Part shown: piece by piece, positions 36,655 to 44,888 of the stretch
How the letters are laid out: every line of letters starts with the position of its first letter
How positions within the stretch are numbered: the first letter of the stretch is position 1
From: Pseudomonas kilonensis
GTDB lineage: Bacteria; Pseudomonadota; Gammaproteobacteria; Pseudomonadales; Pseudomonadaceae
Direction of reading: 5' to 3'
Assembly: GCF_001269885.1 (NCBI RefSeq)
Contig: NZ_LHVH01000017.1
Span: forward strand, 744,001-808,000
Length of the DNA stretch: 64,000 nt
The notes under the pieces: generated by a model
What the model was told of the DNA's origin: nothing
Database searches by the model: none
What the model saw: only the letters and a program-made list of their open reading frames with translations
Made by a program: the position numbers and the translations under genes

Positions 36655-37065
36655 TCAATCGAGCGGTGACGCTGCAACGTGCAGCGCACTCGCTCTCATG
36701 AAAAGTCCATAGCTGACTTTTGCTGTAATGAATATTTTTAAGACGATGAATGTTGATAGGTGCCTTGGTGGACGGGGGGGCTGAACCGAAGGGTAAATAC
36801 GCTTGCATGTACGTAGAGGCTGCGCAGTGTCAGGGTTTGGATCTTTAGGACGACTTACGTCGTCAGAGTCAGGGCCGGCAAGCCAATAAGTTTCAATGAA
36901 CTCGCATTCCGAAACTTCGTCCGTTACAAATCGAAGCACGTTTGCTCTCTCATCAAAGTCGCTTAATTCGATCATCATTGAGGAATCGCCAAGCCGATGA
37001 GAATCCACAAAAGTGCTCTGGTACATCCTTTCCAGCACATCCGATAGCGAATATTCGTCTGACAT
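36655..37065 (-). CDS. hypothetical protein
   Basis: A 136-residue frame from the ATG at 37065 (MSDEYSLSDVLERMYQ), with GGAG 9 bases upstream. The acidic N-terminal 80 residues look like a genuine protein (SMMIELSDFDERANVLRFV, ECEFIETYWLAG); the basic C-terminal part after residue 85 has different composition and may be junk after a frameshift. Family unknown. Confidence 0.45.
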   Translation of the reverse strand: MSDEYSLSDVLERMYQSTFVDSHRLGDSSMMIELSDFDERANVLRFVTDEVSECEFIETYWLAGPDSDDVSRPKDPNPDTAQPLRTCKRIYPSVQPPRPPRHLSTFIVLKIFITAKVSYGLFMRASALHVAASPLD

Positions 37066-37206
37066 AGCATCGACTCCTTTCAAAAAAGAAAAAGCATAGT
37101 ACCGGTAGTGCCCGTTGTCGGCGGTAATTGCTGCTTGCTTAGAAATTGCTACAAAGCAATGCGGTTTCGAGGAGTTAACAAGGCTGGCCGGGGTGCAGAC
37201 GATCGA

Positions 37207-37281
37207 CTACGCCCAATCCATCATGGGGGCGACGGAAAAGCGCTGGAACAGTGAAACAGCTTGTAGGGGGATTGGGATCAT
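37207..37281 (-). pseudogene. displaced 5' end of dusA (distal end of island)
   Basis: Leftward from the ATG at 37281 the translation is MIPIPLQAVSLFQRFSVAPM then MDWA and a stop, clearly the first 24 codons of a dusA gene diverged from the intact one (shared RFSVAPMMDW). Bases 37215-37246 match 28099-28130 at 28 of 32 positions. This is what insertion into dusA by an element carrying its own replacement 5' end leaves behind. Confidence 0.75.
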
Positions 37282-37303
37282 GTGCATCGCTTGATCCAAT
37301 CGA

Positions 37304-37561
37304 TCAAGATACGAGCAGGTGCCTTGTTTCGATGGATACAACTGCAGCCTCTCTAGCTGCTTTGATTGCAGGAATGGACTGCGCGGGTACCCCCACGACC
37401 TGATCACATACGTCACACACTGAAACCAAAACGCCATTTACCTCACCAACACCATCGTCGAATGGTACGTTTCTGCGGGTAAATGTCGTCTGGACCAAGC
37501 CTTCGCAGTGACTGCAAATCGCTCGATTCTTATCGCTCTCTTGATAAAAATTCATAGCCAT
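37304..37561 (-). CDS. zinc-ribbon protein, possibly truncated
   Basis: An 85-residue protein, MAMNFYQESDKNRAICSHCE..., with two CxxC pairs (CSHC and CDVC) typical of a zinc ribbon and an IPAQSIPAIKAARE-like helix (VPAQSIPAIKAARE). It resembles N-terminal parts of small MqsA-like antitoxin proteins, but relatives I recall are longer, so the C-terminus may be lost where it meets the dusA remnant 22 bases downstream. A decayed second copy lies at 29702-29805. Confidence 0.5.
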   Translation of the reverse strand: MAMNFYQESDKNRAICSHCEGLVQTTFTRRNVPFDDGVGEVNGVLVSVCDVCDQVVGVPAQSIPAIKAAREAAVVSIETRHLLVS

Positions 37562-37794
37562 TGACTCATTGATGAACGCCGGAACTATAAGCTTCCTTAT
37601 AGAAATTCAGCAAGAAATTGGTGTGTAGGAAACTTCCCTAAATTATGAGCGAGGATCGATTGCAGAGTCGCTAGGGCGCCAGAGTCTTTGGTTTTCTCAA
37701 ACGGAATCGCCTGCTACGCGCCCTGGTAGCCTCGGCCACTATCATCTGATGGCGATTTTGCCTCGAAAAAAACTAAGCAGAGCGATGCCTTGTC

Positions 37795-38517
37795 TCACTG
37801 GCTCATGCTCATACTAATGATGGATTCGGTTTGGATATCAACCAGGCTTAATGCGCCATCGGAAAATGAGCAGCCGGTGTCGATATATACGACATTGCCC
37901 AAGCGCATAATACTGGGCACAGTTGAATGTCCAACATAGAGTCGGTCTATTCCTTTGATGGGCGTGTGGTCGTTTTGCTCGATTTTTTCTCTGGCATACA
38001 GCGCTGTCTTCAAGGCTTGCCGCTGATGTTGCTCTCCAGTTTTTCCTGTGATTGCATCTTTGGCTTCCTGCCAGCCATCGTTACTTTGGATGACGGGGGC
38101 TTCGGCATGGACTATTCCAATTGTTTGATCGTTTAATAAGTCGATTTCAATGATCAATGGAAGTGCTTGCAAGGATTTTGAGAGTTCATGCTGGATGGTG
38201 GGTTGTAACTCGTACAGCCAGGCTCCACCATTTCGGATATGTCGGGGGATATCCCCATGCCCGGAGATACAGTCAATAAGCATCTGTTCGTGATTGCCAC
38301 GCACTGCATGGAACCATGGCTTCTCAAGCCAGTTTAATACGTCCATGGAGTCGGGGCCGCGGTCGATGAGGTCCCCCACGGAAAAAATACGATCCAGCTC
38401 GGTGTTGAAGTCTAGTTTGTCTAAGGCCATTGTTAGAAATTTGAAATGCCCATGAATGTCGCCCACCACAAAGTCTCGACCTTCCTTGTTAGATGAGAAT
38501 GATTTCGTCCTGTACAT
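37795..38517 (-). CDS. PPP-family metallophosphatase (Ser/Thr phosphatase-like)
   Basis: A 240-residue cytoplasmic phosphoesterase with the three canonical metal/phosphate motifs: VVGDIHGHF, SVGDLIDRGPDS and VRGNHEQML, then HAEAP and VGHSTVP. This is the PrpA/lambda-phosphatase group, acting on phosphoproteins or nucleotides. The ATG at 38517 (MYRTKSFSS) is preferred; a TTG at 38541 is possible. Single gene just outside the dusA remnant. Confidence 0.85.
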   Translation of the reverse strand: MYRTKSFSSNKEGRDFVVGDIHGHFKFLTMALDKLDFNTELDRIFSVGDLIDRGPDSMDVLNWLEKPWFHAVRGNHEQMLIDCISGHGDIPRHIRNGGAWLYELQPTIQHELSKSLQALPLIIEIDLLNDQTIGIVHAEAPVIQSNDGWQEAKDAITGKTGEQHQRQALKTALYAREKIEQNDHTPIKGIDRLYVGHSTVPSIMRLGNVVYIDTGCSFSDGALSLVDIQTESIISMSMSQ

Positions 38518-38609
38518 TTCGGTGGCTTTAGCAGACGTCAATTGACGGCGACTGTATCACTTAGCGAAATAAACCGTAAGGCGCTGAGCGAGGGGATAAC
38601 GTTGTGCGG

Positions 38610-39209
38610 TCAAGCTTGAATCGCCAGCCCGATACACTTCTCAAAAACCTGCTCCATAGGCTCCATGACGCCGTTATAAGCCGCGATATTGGCGTAGATC
38701 CACTCGTCCTTCTCTATCCCCCACCAACTGATTTCAAATCCGGCATTCATGATCAGGTGTTCAAACAGGATGCGTTGCGCACGACCGTTGCCTTCGCGGA
38801 AGGGGTGTACGACGTTGATGTCGGAATAGGCCTCTGCCACAGCGACGATCAGCTCAGCCCGCTCCATGCCCTCGAACCAGTTTGCCGCGGCCATGTTGGC
38901 GAAGATCTTATTGGCTTCCTTCTCCATGTACTCAGGTTGGCAGAAGCGGGTGGCTTGTTTGGACATGCCAACGGTGCGCAGCTCTCCGGCCCATTCGAAC
39001 AGGTCTGAAAAGAGGATTCGATGAATGTTTTGAAGGTAGGTCAGGCTGTAGGGAGGAGGGCTGAACTCGACGTTGTCCGCTGCGATGGCCGAGAGCTGTT
39101 GTTCGGCTTCGCTTAGGGTCGGTTCGTCTCGAATATCGAGTTTGTTGCGAAGGACGGTGGAGCCGGGATAGCAATAAGCGTCCTCGCCGACTCCATATTT
39201 GTCAGGCAT
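38610..39209 (-). CDS. fic: Fic family AMP-transferase toxin
   Basis: A 199-residue Fic protein. The catalytic motif is complete (VVHPFREGNGRAQR), with the flap region upstream (ELRTVGMSKQATRFCQP). Such enzymes transfer AMP from ATP to targets such as gyrase or topoisomerase IV. No inhibitory helix (S/TxxxE/DG) is obvious in the protein, which fits a class I enzyme inhibited by a separate small protein. Its ATG overlaps the stop of the yhfG-like gene by one base. Confidence 0.92.
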   Translation of the reverse strand: MPDKYGVGEDAYCYPGSTVLRNKLDIRDEPTLSEAEQQLSAIAADNVEFSPPPYSLTYLQNIHRILFSDLFEWAGELRTVGMSKQATRFCQPEYMEKEANKIFANMAAANWFEGMERAELIVAVAEAYSDINVVHPFREGNGRAQRILFEHLIMNAGFEISWWGIEKDEWIYANIAAYNGVMEPMEQVFEKCIGLAIQA

Positions 39210-39379
39210 CAGGTTCTGTTCTGGGTGAAGGCCTTCAAGACCTCTTCACGCGTTGGCATTTTGCGTTCGCCGTCGGCGAAGGTCGTTTTGAAACCTTCCA
39301 GACGGAGGCTGGCTGCGTAGTTGGATCTACGCGTCCTGGCGGCATAGGCCTTTTTGGTTTCAAGGCTGACATTGCCCAT
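39209..39379 (-). CDS. yhfG: YhfG-like antitoxin partner of Fic
   Basis: A 56-residue protein from the ATG at 39379 (MGNVSLETKKAYAARTRRSNYAASLRLEGF). The helix LETKKAYAARTRRSNYAASL and the SNYAASLRLEGF segment are those of the YhfG family that accompanies Fic and supplies its inhibitory helix (SLRLEG here). Antitoxin gene first, coupled to fic. Confidence 0.82.
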   Translation of the reverse strand: MGNVSLETKKAYAARTRRSNYAASLRLEGFKTTFADGERKMPTREEVLKAFTQNRT

Positions 39380-39887
39380 GGGCTGGACCTCAAATCGCGC
39401 TGGTTGGCGGATTATAGCCCATCCCGTTGGCATGGCCTATGTTGCGGCTCGGGCGAAAGGAGTGAGCGCTCATTCGTTTCGAGATTTGTCCTTGCAGCTC
39501 ATAGCTGCGCTGCTGAATCCATCGCCGGACACCCCCGTCGGAAATTTCCCTCAAGACGCGTCGTTCCCGGCTGACTATCCACCCCATCACCCTCTGCGCT
39601 AAGTTCTCTCCGTCGCTGAAAATTCAGCGGTAGGGTGTGGAAGCCCTAATGCCTAGGATTTTTTCAATTAATCCTGAGATCGCCCAATGAAAAAAGGTAC
39701 AGCTGTTGCTTTAAAACTGTGTCCGCAAGGCACGCATCATCTCAACCTCATCCTATCTATCCTCCATTCCTTCAATTATCACCTCCTGCTCAGCCTACGA
39801 ATTCCGACCCCGGATTCGATCCTTCATCAGTGGCATTCCCATCTTCAACCTAGCACTGACCTCCCATCCCCGCAGGAGTAACCCCTC
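39380..39887. other. intergenic region with structured leader before the gene at 39888
   Basis: About 500 bases without a supported gene. It has two small inverted repeats, CGCTGA-AAAT-TCAGCG (39614-39629) and TAGGATT...AATCCT (39654-39673), followed by a pyrimidine-rich stretch and AGGAG at the next gene. Short open frames at 39432-39602 and 39687-39881 have no recognisable protein character. Confidence 0.4.
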
Positions 39888-40163
39888 ATGTCCCGCTACA
39901 TGCCTATCACCGGTATCGAAAACAATTTCCACGCGCTCCTGATCGACACAGAAGCGCCGCTGGACGTGCTGCACGACACCGCCGCTTACCGCATCGCCGC
40001 TGTCACCCAGTTGCTGGAAAACCTCGCCATGCGGTCCGACATTAGTACGGACGCCGTGATACTCCATGATTTCGCCCAAGTGCTAGCGATCCCCCTGCGC
40101 GATGGGTGTGATTTGCTGGATGTGATTGGGCGGCGATTGCAGGCGCAGGTCCTCGCGTTGTAA
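39888..40163 (+). CDS. small hypothetical protein, DUF3077/DUF6124-like
   Basis: A 91-residue acidic protein, with GCAGGAG ahead of the ATG. The segment LIDTEAPLDVLHDTAAYRIAAVTQLLENLA recalls small Pseudomonas proteins of the DUF3077 type. No function is known. REP arrays follow directly. Confidence 0.6.
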   Translation: MSRYMPITGIENNFHALLIDTEAPLDVLHDTAAYRIAAVTQLLENLAMRSDISTDAVILHDFAQVLAIPLRDGCDLLDVIGRRLQAQVLAL

Positions 40164-40231
40164 GGGTAGTGGGCGACTTCACACGGGGTCGCCTGCACTG
40201 TCTTGCTCATCACCCTGTGCAGTCTGCAATC

Positions 40232-40720
40232 CTGTGGGAGTGAGCCTGCTCGCGATAGCGGTGGGTCAGTTGGTGAGGATGTTGGATGTGATGCCGTCAT
40301 CGCGAGCGGGCTCGCTCCCACAGTTTTTTTCGGGGTGTTCACAGATATTGCGTACACCCTCAATCCTCTGTGCGAGCTTGCTCGCGAAAGCGGTGTGTCA
40401 GTTTGCAGGATGCTGGTTGTGCTGACGCCTTCGCGAGCAAGCCCGCTCCCACGGGGTTTGGTGGGTACACAAATGTTGCGTACACCCTTAATCCACTGTG
40501 GGAGCGAGCTTGCTCGCGAAAGCGGTGTGTCAGTTTGCAGGATGCTGGTTGTGCTGACGCCTTCGCGAGCAAGCCCGCTCCCACAGGGTTTGGTGGGTAC
40601 ACAAATGTTGCGTACACCCTCAATCCTCTGTGGGAGCGAGCTTGCTCGCGATAGCGGTGGGGCAGTTGGTGAGGATGTTGGATGTGATGGCGTCATCGCG
40701 AGCAAGCTCGCTCCCACAGG
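40232..40720. repeat. tandem array of four REP doublets
   Basis: Doublets at about 40232-40323, 40368-40455, 40496-40586 and 40628-40720, each with outward arms (GTGGGAGCGAGCTTGCTCGC and its inverse). Between them a shared linker (GGTGGGTACACAAATGTTGC) recurs. The second and third are almost identical, showing recent tandem duplication in a period of about 130 bases. Confidence 0.9.
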
Positions 40721-40751
40721 TTAGTCGGCGGCGTTTTGATGGGTTTTTTTA

Positions 40752-40770
40752 TATCCCCCCTGGGGGGATA
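40752..40770. promoter_or_regulatory. RcnR/CsoR-type operator
   Basis: TATCCCCCCTGGGGGGATA is a 19-base palindrome with C and G tracts, as bound by RcnR-like repressors, 41 bases upstream of the repressor's ATG. Confidence 0.75.
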
Positions 40771-40810
40771 GGATGACGGGGTAAATTCATCGAAAGCCAG
40801 GGCTCAAGTC

Positions 40811-41098
40811 ATGAGTGCGCACGACCACGAACATCCCCACCGAAGCCATGCGGCGATCGTCAAGCGCCTCAAGCGCGCGGACGGTCATTTGCGCAGCATT
40901 ATCACGATGATCGAAGAGGGGCGTGAGTGCGTGGACATCGCCCAGCAGTTGCATGCGGTGGAGAAAGCGGTGTGCCAGGCCAAGCGGACGTTGATCCAGG
41001 ATCATATCGATCACTGCCTGGAGGACACCGTTTCGTCGTTGCATAAAGGCGAGCGCGCGCCGCTGGAAGCTTTCAAACAAATCACCAAGTACCTCTAG
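40811..41098 (+). CDS. rcnR: metal-sensing repressor, RcnR family
   Basis: A 95-residue all-helical DUF156/CsoR-family repressor. The His-rich N-terminus (SAHDHEHPHRSHAAIVKRL), the Cys in EECVDIAQQLHAVEKA-like context (GRECVDIAQQL) and a His about 25 residues on are the nickel/cobalt ligands in RcnR. It precedes rcnA by 8 bases, and its own palindromic operator is upstream, so it should repress both genes until metal binds. Confidence 0.87.
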   Translation: MSAHDHEHPHRSHAAIVKRLKRADGHLRSIITMIEEGRECVDIAQQLHAVEKAVCQAKRTLIQDHIDHCLEDTVSSLHKGERAPLEAFKQITKYL

Positions 41099-41105
41099 GC
41101 TCGAC

Positions 41106-41948
41106 ATGCCCAATTTTGCTGAACTGCTGCAACAGGGTGGCACTCACGCCTGGCTATATTTCCCCAGTGCTATCTTGCTGGGCGCCTTGCATGGCCTGGA
41201 GCCTGGTCATTCGAAAACCATGATGGCGGCGTTTATCGTGGCGATTCGGGGCTCGGTCAAGCAGGCGGTGTTGCTGGGCTTGGCGGCTACGCTATCCCAC
41301 ACTGCGGTGGTGTGGTTGGTCGCGATCGGCGGCATGTACCTGGGCCAGGGGTTGGACGCTGAAACCACCGAGCCTTATTTCCAGCTGGCGTCTGCCGCGC
41401 TGATCGTTGCTATCGCGTTGTGGATGCTGTGGCGTACCTGGCGTGGCGAGCGGATGTTCAGGTTCCAACAGGGACATGACCACCATCATCACGATCATCA
41501 TCATCACCACCACGAACATGACCACGGGCATCCCGAACCCAAAGGCCTGGCGCTGTCGCTGGAGGGTTATCAGGATGCCCACGAGCAGGCGCATGCCAAT
41601 GACATCCGTAAGCGCTTCACCCATCGGGAGGTCACCACCGGCCAGATCATCGTGTTCGGCCTGACGGGCGGGCTCATTCCTTGCCCCGCGGCCATTACCG
41701 TGCTGCTGCTGTGCCTGCAAGTCAAAGAAGTCGCGCTGGGCGGTCTGCTTGTCCTGTGCTTCAGCATTGGCCTGGCGATTACCCTGGTGACGGTGGGGGC
41801 GGCGGCGGCCATTGGTGCACGGCAGGCTTCCAATCGCTGGCCTTGGCTGGGCACCGTTGCTCGCCGGGCACCTTACTTGTCCAGTCTGTTGATCATCGGC
41901 GTCGGTCTCTACGTGGGGATCCATGGCTGGATCGGCTTGAACGCGTAG
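41106..41948 (+). CDS. rcnA: nickel/cobalt efflux protein RcnA
   Basis: A 280-residue inner-membrane exporter of the NicO/RcnA family with six or seven TM segments. HGLEPGHSKTMMAAF is the metal-binding signature in TM1, and a long His-rich cytoplasmic loop (about residues 123-140, mostly His and Asp) separates the halves. GLTGGLIPCPAAITVLL is the second hallmark. Cotranscribed with rcnR. Confidence 0.92.
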   Translation: MPNFAELLQQGGTHAWLYFPSAILLGALHGLEPGHSKTMMAAFIVAIRGSVKQAVLLGLAATLSHTAVVWLVAIGGMYLGQGLDAETTEPYFQLASAALIVAIALWMLWRTWRGERMFRFQQGHDHHHHDHHHHHHEHDHGHPEPKGLALSLEGYQDAHEQAHANDIRKRFTHREVTTGQIIVFGLTGGLIPCPAAITVLLLCLQVKEVALGGLLVLCFSIGLAITLVTVGAAAAIGARQASNRWPWLGTVARRAPYLSSLLIIGVGLYVGIHGWIGLNA

Positions 41949-42127
41949 CCTCCACCGATCAGTTCGCACCTTCTGGCGCAGAGGGTGCGCTGCCCGGCCG
42001 CTGCAGCGAAGCGCCTTCCAAGGTCTTCCAGAGTTTACGCATCGTTGGGTTGCGATTGGCAATCGCGCAGTACGAGCGAATCTCCAATCGCGTTGAAGTG
42101 TGTTGCGTTGGCACAAAAGGCACCGCT

Positions 42128-42215
42128 CTGTGGGAGCAAGGCTTGCCCGCGATGAAGCTGACGCGGTCTCCCGAAGGCCAAGGTGCCTGCATCGCGAGCA
42201 AGCTTTGCTCCCACT
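42128..42215. repeat. REP doublet
   Basis: CTGTGGGAGCAAGGCTTGCC and the inverted GCGAGCAAGCTTTGCTCCCA between convergent rcnA and the AraC gene. Confidence 0.82.
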
Positions 42216-42221
42216 GATGAA

Positions 42222-43148
42222 TCAACCAGCCTTGGCCGGCCCGCGCAACGCCGCAATGTCCCGCTTGGGCGGCACGCCAAACAAGCGGGCGTATTCGCGG
42301 CTGAACTGGGAAGGGCTTTCATAGCCCACCTTGAAGGCCGCACTCGCCACGTCCACGTGCTCGTTGAGCATCAAGCGTTTTGCTTCGTTCAACCGCAGCC
42401 ACTTCTGGTATTGCAGCGGGCTCATCGCCGTGAGCTGGCGGAAGTGGTGGTGAAACGTCGGCGCACTCATTTGCACCCGCGCCGCGAGGTCGTCTACGCG
42501 CACGGCTTCGGTGTAGTTCAATTTCAACCAGTCGATGGCCTTGGCGATCCGGTAGCCCTGGCTATCGACCGAAACGATCTGCCGCAGTCGGGCGGCCTGG
42601 TCGCTGAGCAGCAGCCGGTAGTGAATCTCGCGCTGGATCAACGGCGCCAGTATGGGGATGGCTTCGGGCTCATCCAGTAACCCCAGCAGGCGCGCGAACG
42701 GTTCCAGCAGGTCCGGCGTTGCGGTGCCGATTCCCGCGCCGATCCCGACCGCTCGATCACGCGGCGGCGACAGGCTGCCTTGGGCGATCAGATCGGCCAC
42801 CATGCGCAAGTCGAGCCTCAGGACCAGGCCCAGGCAGGGCTGTTCCGGGCTGGCCTGCATCACCTCGGAATTGGCCGGGATGTCCAGGGAGGTCATGAGG
42901 AATCGCCTGGTGTCGTAGCCATAGGCTTCGCCACCGATCCAGACCTGCTTCTCGCCTTGAACCACCAGCACGATGCTCGGTTCGATCATGCAAGTCACCG
43001 GCGGCGCCGGGGCGTCACGCCGGAAGAAGACGAGGCCGGCGATGGGCGTTTCAAAGTCCCCCGCGCGTGGGGTCCGGGTGCCAATGATGGCGGCCAGAGT
43101 CTCTTGTACGGATCTGCGTTGAATGGCCATGTCGGGTCCGGGTGTCAT
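42222..43148 (-). CDS. AraC family transcriptional regulator
   Basis: A 308-residue regulator with an N-terminal cupin-like AraC_N domain (VTCMIEPSIVLVVQGEKQVWIGGE) and a C-terminal double helix-turn-helix (DDLAARVQMSAPTFHHHFRQ, VASAAFKVGYESPSQFSREYAR). It resembles YqhC-type regulators of aldehyde-reducing enzymes, and is divergent from an alcohol dehydrogenase, its likely target. The ATG at 43148 is used; 43130 is possible. Confidence 0.85.
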   Translation of the reverse strand: MTPGPDMAIQRRSVQETLAAIIGTRTPRAGDFETPIAGLVFFRRDAPAPPVTCMIEPSIVLVVQGEKQVWIGGEAYGYDTRRFLMTSLDIPANSEVMQASPEQPCLGLVLRLDLRMVADLIAQGSLSPPRDRAVGIGAGIGTATPDLLEPFARLLGLLDEPEAIPILAPLIQREIHYRLLLSDQAARLRQIVSVDSQGYRIAKAIDWLKLNYTEAVRVDDLAARVQMSAPTFHHHFRQLTAMSPLQYQKWLRLNEAKRLMLNEHVDVASAAFKVGYESPSQFSREYARLFGVPPKRDIAALRGPAKAG

Positions 43149-43162
43149 CTGAGCTCAAGCGC

Positions 43163-43204
43163 TATAGGCAGAACATTAACTCGCCAAGCGAAGCGCTGCC
43201 TATA
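43163..43204. promoter_or_regulatory. inverted repeat in the AraC/adh divergent promoter
   Basis: TATAGGCAG (43163-43171) and CTGCCTATA (43196-43204) are exact inverted 9-mers with 33 bases between their starts, about three helical turns, a likely operator of the adjacent AraC protein. Confidence 0.6.
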
Positions 43205-43316
43205 CGCAATAGAAACACTCATAGGATCAGGCAAGCATCTCAGCGTAATGCACTACCGGCCGGCCGGGCCGAGCCTTGAAGATACAACCTCATTCAATCC
43301 AGCAAGGAGTCTTCTG

Positions 43317-44366
43317 ATGCGTGTACAAGCCTATGGCGCCCACGCGGGTGACAAGCCCCTTGAACCCCTGCAGATCACGCGTCGCACGCCAGGTGCCCAC
43401 GACGTCCAGATCGACATCGCTTTTTGTGGTATCTGCCATTCGGACCTGCACCAGGTGCGTGCCGAGTGGGCGGGTACCCAGTTCCCTTGCGTGCCGGGCC
43501 ACGAAATCGTCGGTCGAGTCGCAGCGGTCGGCGCCCATGTGTCCGGCTTCAAGACCGGCGACCTGGTGGGCGTCGGCTGCATCGTCGACAGCTGCAAGCA
43601 CTGTGACGACTGCGACAGCGGCTTGGAAAACTATTGTGACGGGATGATCGGGACCTACAACTTCCCCACCCCGGATGAGCCCGGTTGGACGCTGGGTGGC
43701 TATTCGCAAAACATCGTGGTGCATGAGCGCTATGTGTTGCGCATTCGTCACCCCGAAGCCCAGCTTGCCGCCGTCGCACCGCTGCTCTGTGCAGGCATCA
43801 CCACCTATTCGCCGCTGCGCCACTGGAACGTCGGGCCGGGCAAGAAGGTGGGTGTGGTTGGCATTGGTGGCCTGGGTCACATGGGCATCAAGCTCGCCCA
43901 TGCGATGGGGGCTCATGTCGTGGCGTTCACCACGTCCGAGTCCAAGCGTGAGGATGCGAGGCAGTTGGGGGCCGACGAGGTTGTGGTGTCGCGCAATGCT
44001 GAAGAAATGGCCGCGCATACCAAGAGTTTCGATTTCATCTTGAACACCGTGGCGGCCCCTCACGATCTGGACGCGTTGCTGGTGCTGCTCAAGCGCGACG
44101 GCACGATGGCCCTGGTGGGCGCGCCGGCAACTGCGCATCCTTCGCCGAATGTCTTCAACCTGATCATGAAGCGACGCACCCTCGCCGGGTCGATGATCGG
44201 CGGCATCCCCGAGACCCAGGAAATGCTCGATTTCTGCGCAGAGCACGGCATCGTCGCCGATATCGAACTGGTCCGGGCCGAGCAGATCAACGCGTCCTAC
44301 GAGCGCATGCTCAAGGGCGATGTGAAGTATCGCTTCGTGATCGATAACGCGACCTTGGTCGGCTGA
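43317..44366 (+). CDS. zinc-dependent alcohol/aldehyde dehydrogenase (YahK/CAD-like)
   Basis: A 349-residue medium-chain dehydrogenase. Catalytic zinc ligands are in CGICHSDLH and GHEIVG, structural zinc Cys in CIVDSCKHCDDCDSGLENYC, and the nucleotide-binding motif is GIGGLGHMGIKLAHAMGA. This set is that of NADP-dependent cinnamyl-alcohol-type reductases such as YahK. The ATG at 43317 follows AAGGAG. Probably induced by aldehydes through the divergent AraC protein. Confidence 0.9.
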   Translation: MRVQAYGAHAGDKPLEPLQITRRTPGAHDVQIDIAFCGICHSDLHQVRAEWAGTQFPCVPGHEIVGRVAAVGAHVSGFKTGDLVGVGCIVDSCKHCDDCDSGLENYCDGMIGTYNFPTPDEPGWTLGGYSQNIVVHERYVLRIRHPEAQLAAVAPLLCAGITTYSPLRHWNVGPGKKVGVVGIGGLGHMGIKLAHAMGAHVVAFTTSESKREDARQLGADEVVVSRNAEEMAAHTKSFDFILNTVAAPHDLDALLVLLKRDGTMALVGAPATAHPSPNVFNLIMKRRTLAGSMIGGIPETQEMLDFCAEHGIVADIELVRAEQINASYERMLKGDVKYRFVIDNATLVG

Positions 44367-44380
44367 TAGACGCGCCACCG

Positions 44381-44866
44381 GGTTGCTCGCGAAAGCGGTC
44401 TGCCTGAGACAGTGATGTTGAATGTGCCACCGTCATCGCGAGCAGGCTCGCTCCCACAGGGGAATAGGTGGCGGGCACGAAATGCATGAACACCCCATTC
44501 AAAACTGTGGGAGCGAGCTTGCTCGCGAAAGCGGTCTGCCTGAGAGTGATGTTGAATGTGCCGCCGTCATCGCGAGCAGGCTCGCTCCCACAGGGGAATA
44601 GGTGGCGGGCACGAAATGCATGAACACCCCATTCAAAACTGTGGGAGCGAGCTTGCTCGCGATAGCGGTCTGCCAGAGATGGTGATGTTGAATGTGCCGC
44701 CGTCATCGCGAGCAAGCTCGCTCCCACAGGGGAATAGGTGGCGGGCACGAATGCATGAACACCCCCATTCAAAACTGTGGGAGCGAGCTTGCTCGCGATA
44801 GCGGTCTGCCTGAGACGGTGATGTTGGATGTGCCGCCATCATCGCGAGCAAGCTCGCTCCCACACA
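44381..44866. repeat. tandem array of four REP doublets
   Basis: Four units of about 126 bases, at roughly 44381, 44506, 44640 and 44776 onwards. Each has the two REP arms and the shared linker GGAATAGGTGGCGGGCACGA. The first lacks its outer arm. The array fills the whole gap between the dehydrogenase and the MFS gene. Confidence 0.9.
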
Positions 44867-44888
44867 AGAAACACAGGATTTTTGTCCA

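Noticed and set aside
36581..36808. 75-codon frame on the - strand
   Set aside because: Overlaps the better supported frame 36655-37065 and has no ribosome binding site or family resemblance.
40232..40720. CRISPR array
   Set aside because: The period is about 130 bases and the repeat is an inverted REP pair; no short uniform repeat with unique spacers and no cas genes.
40203..40724. Repeated open frames such as the 173-codon frame in the REP array
   Set aside because: They are translations of REP repeats (recurring SELARESG / RASPLP peptides), not genes.
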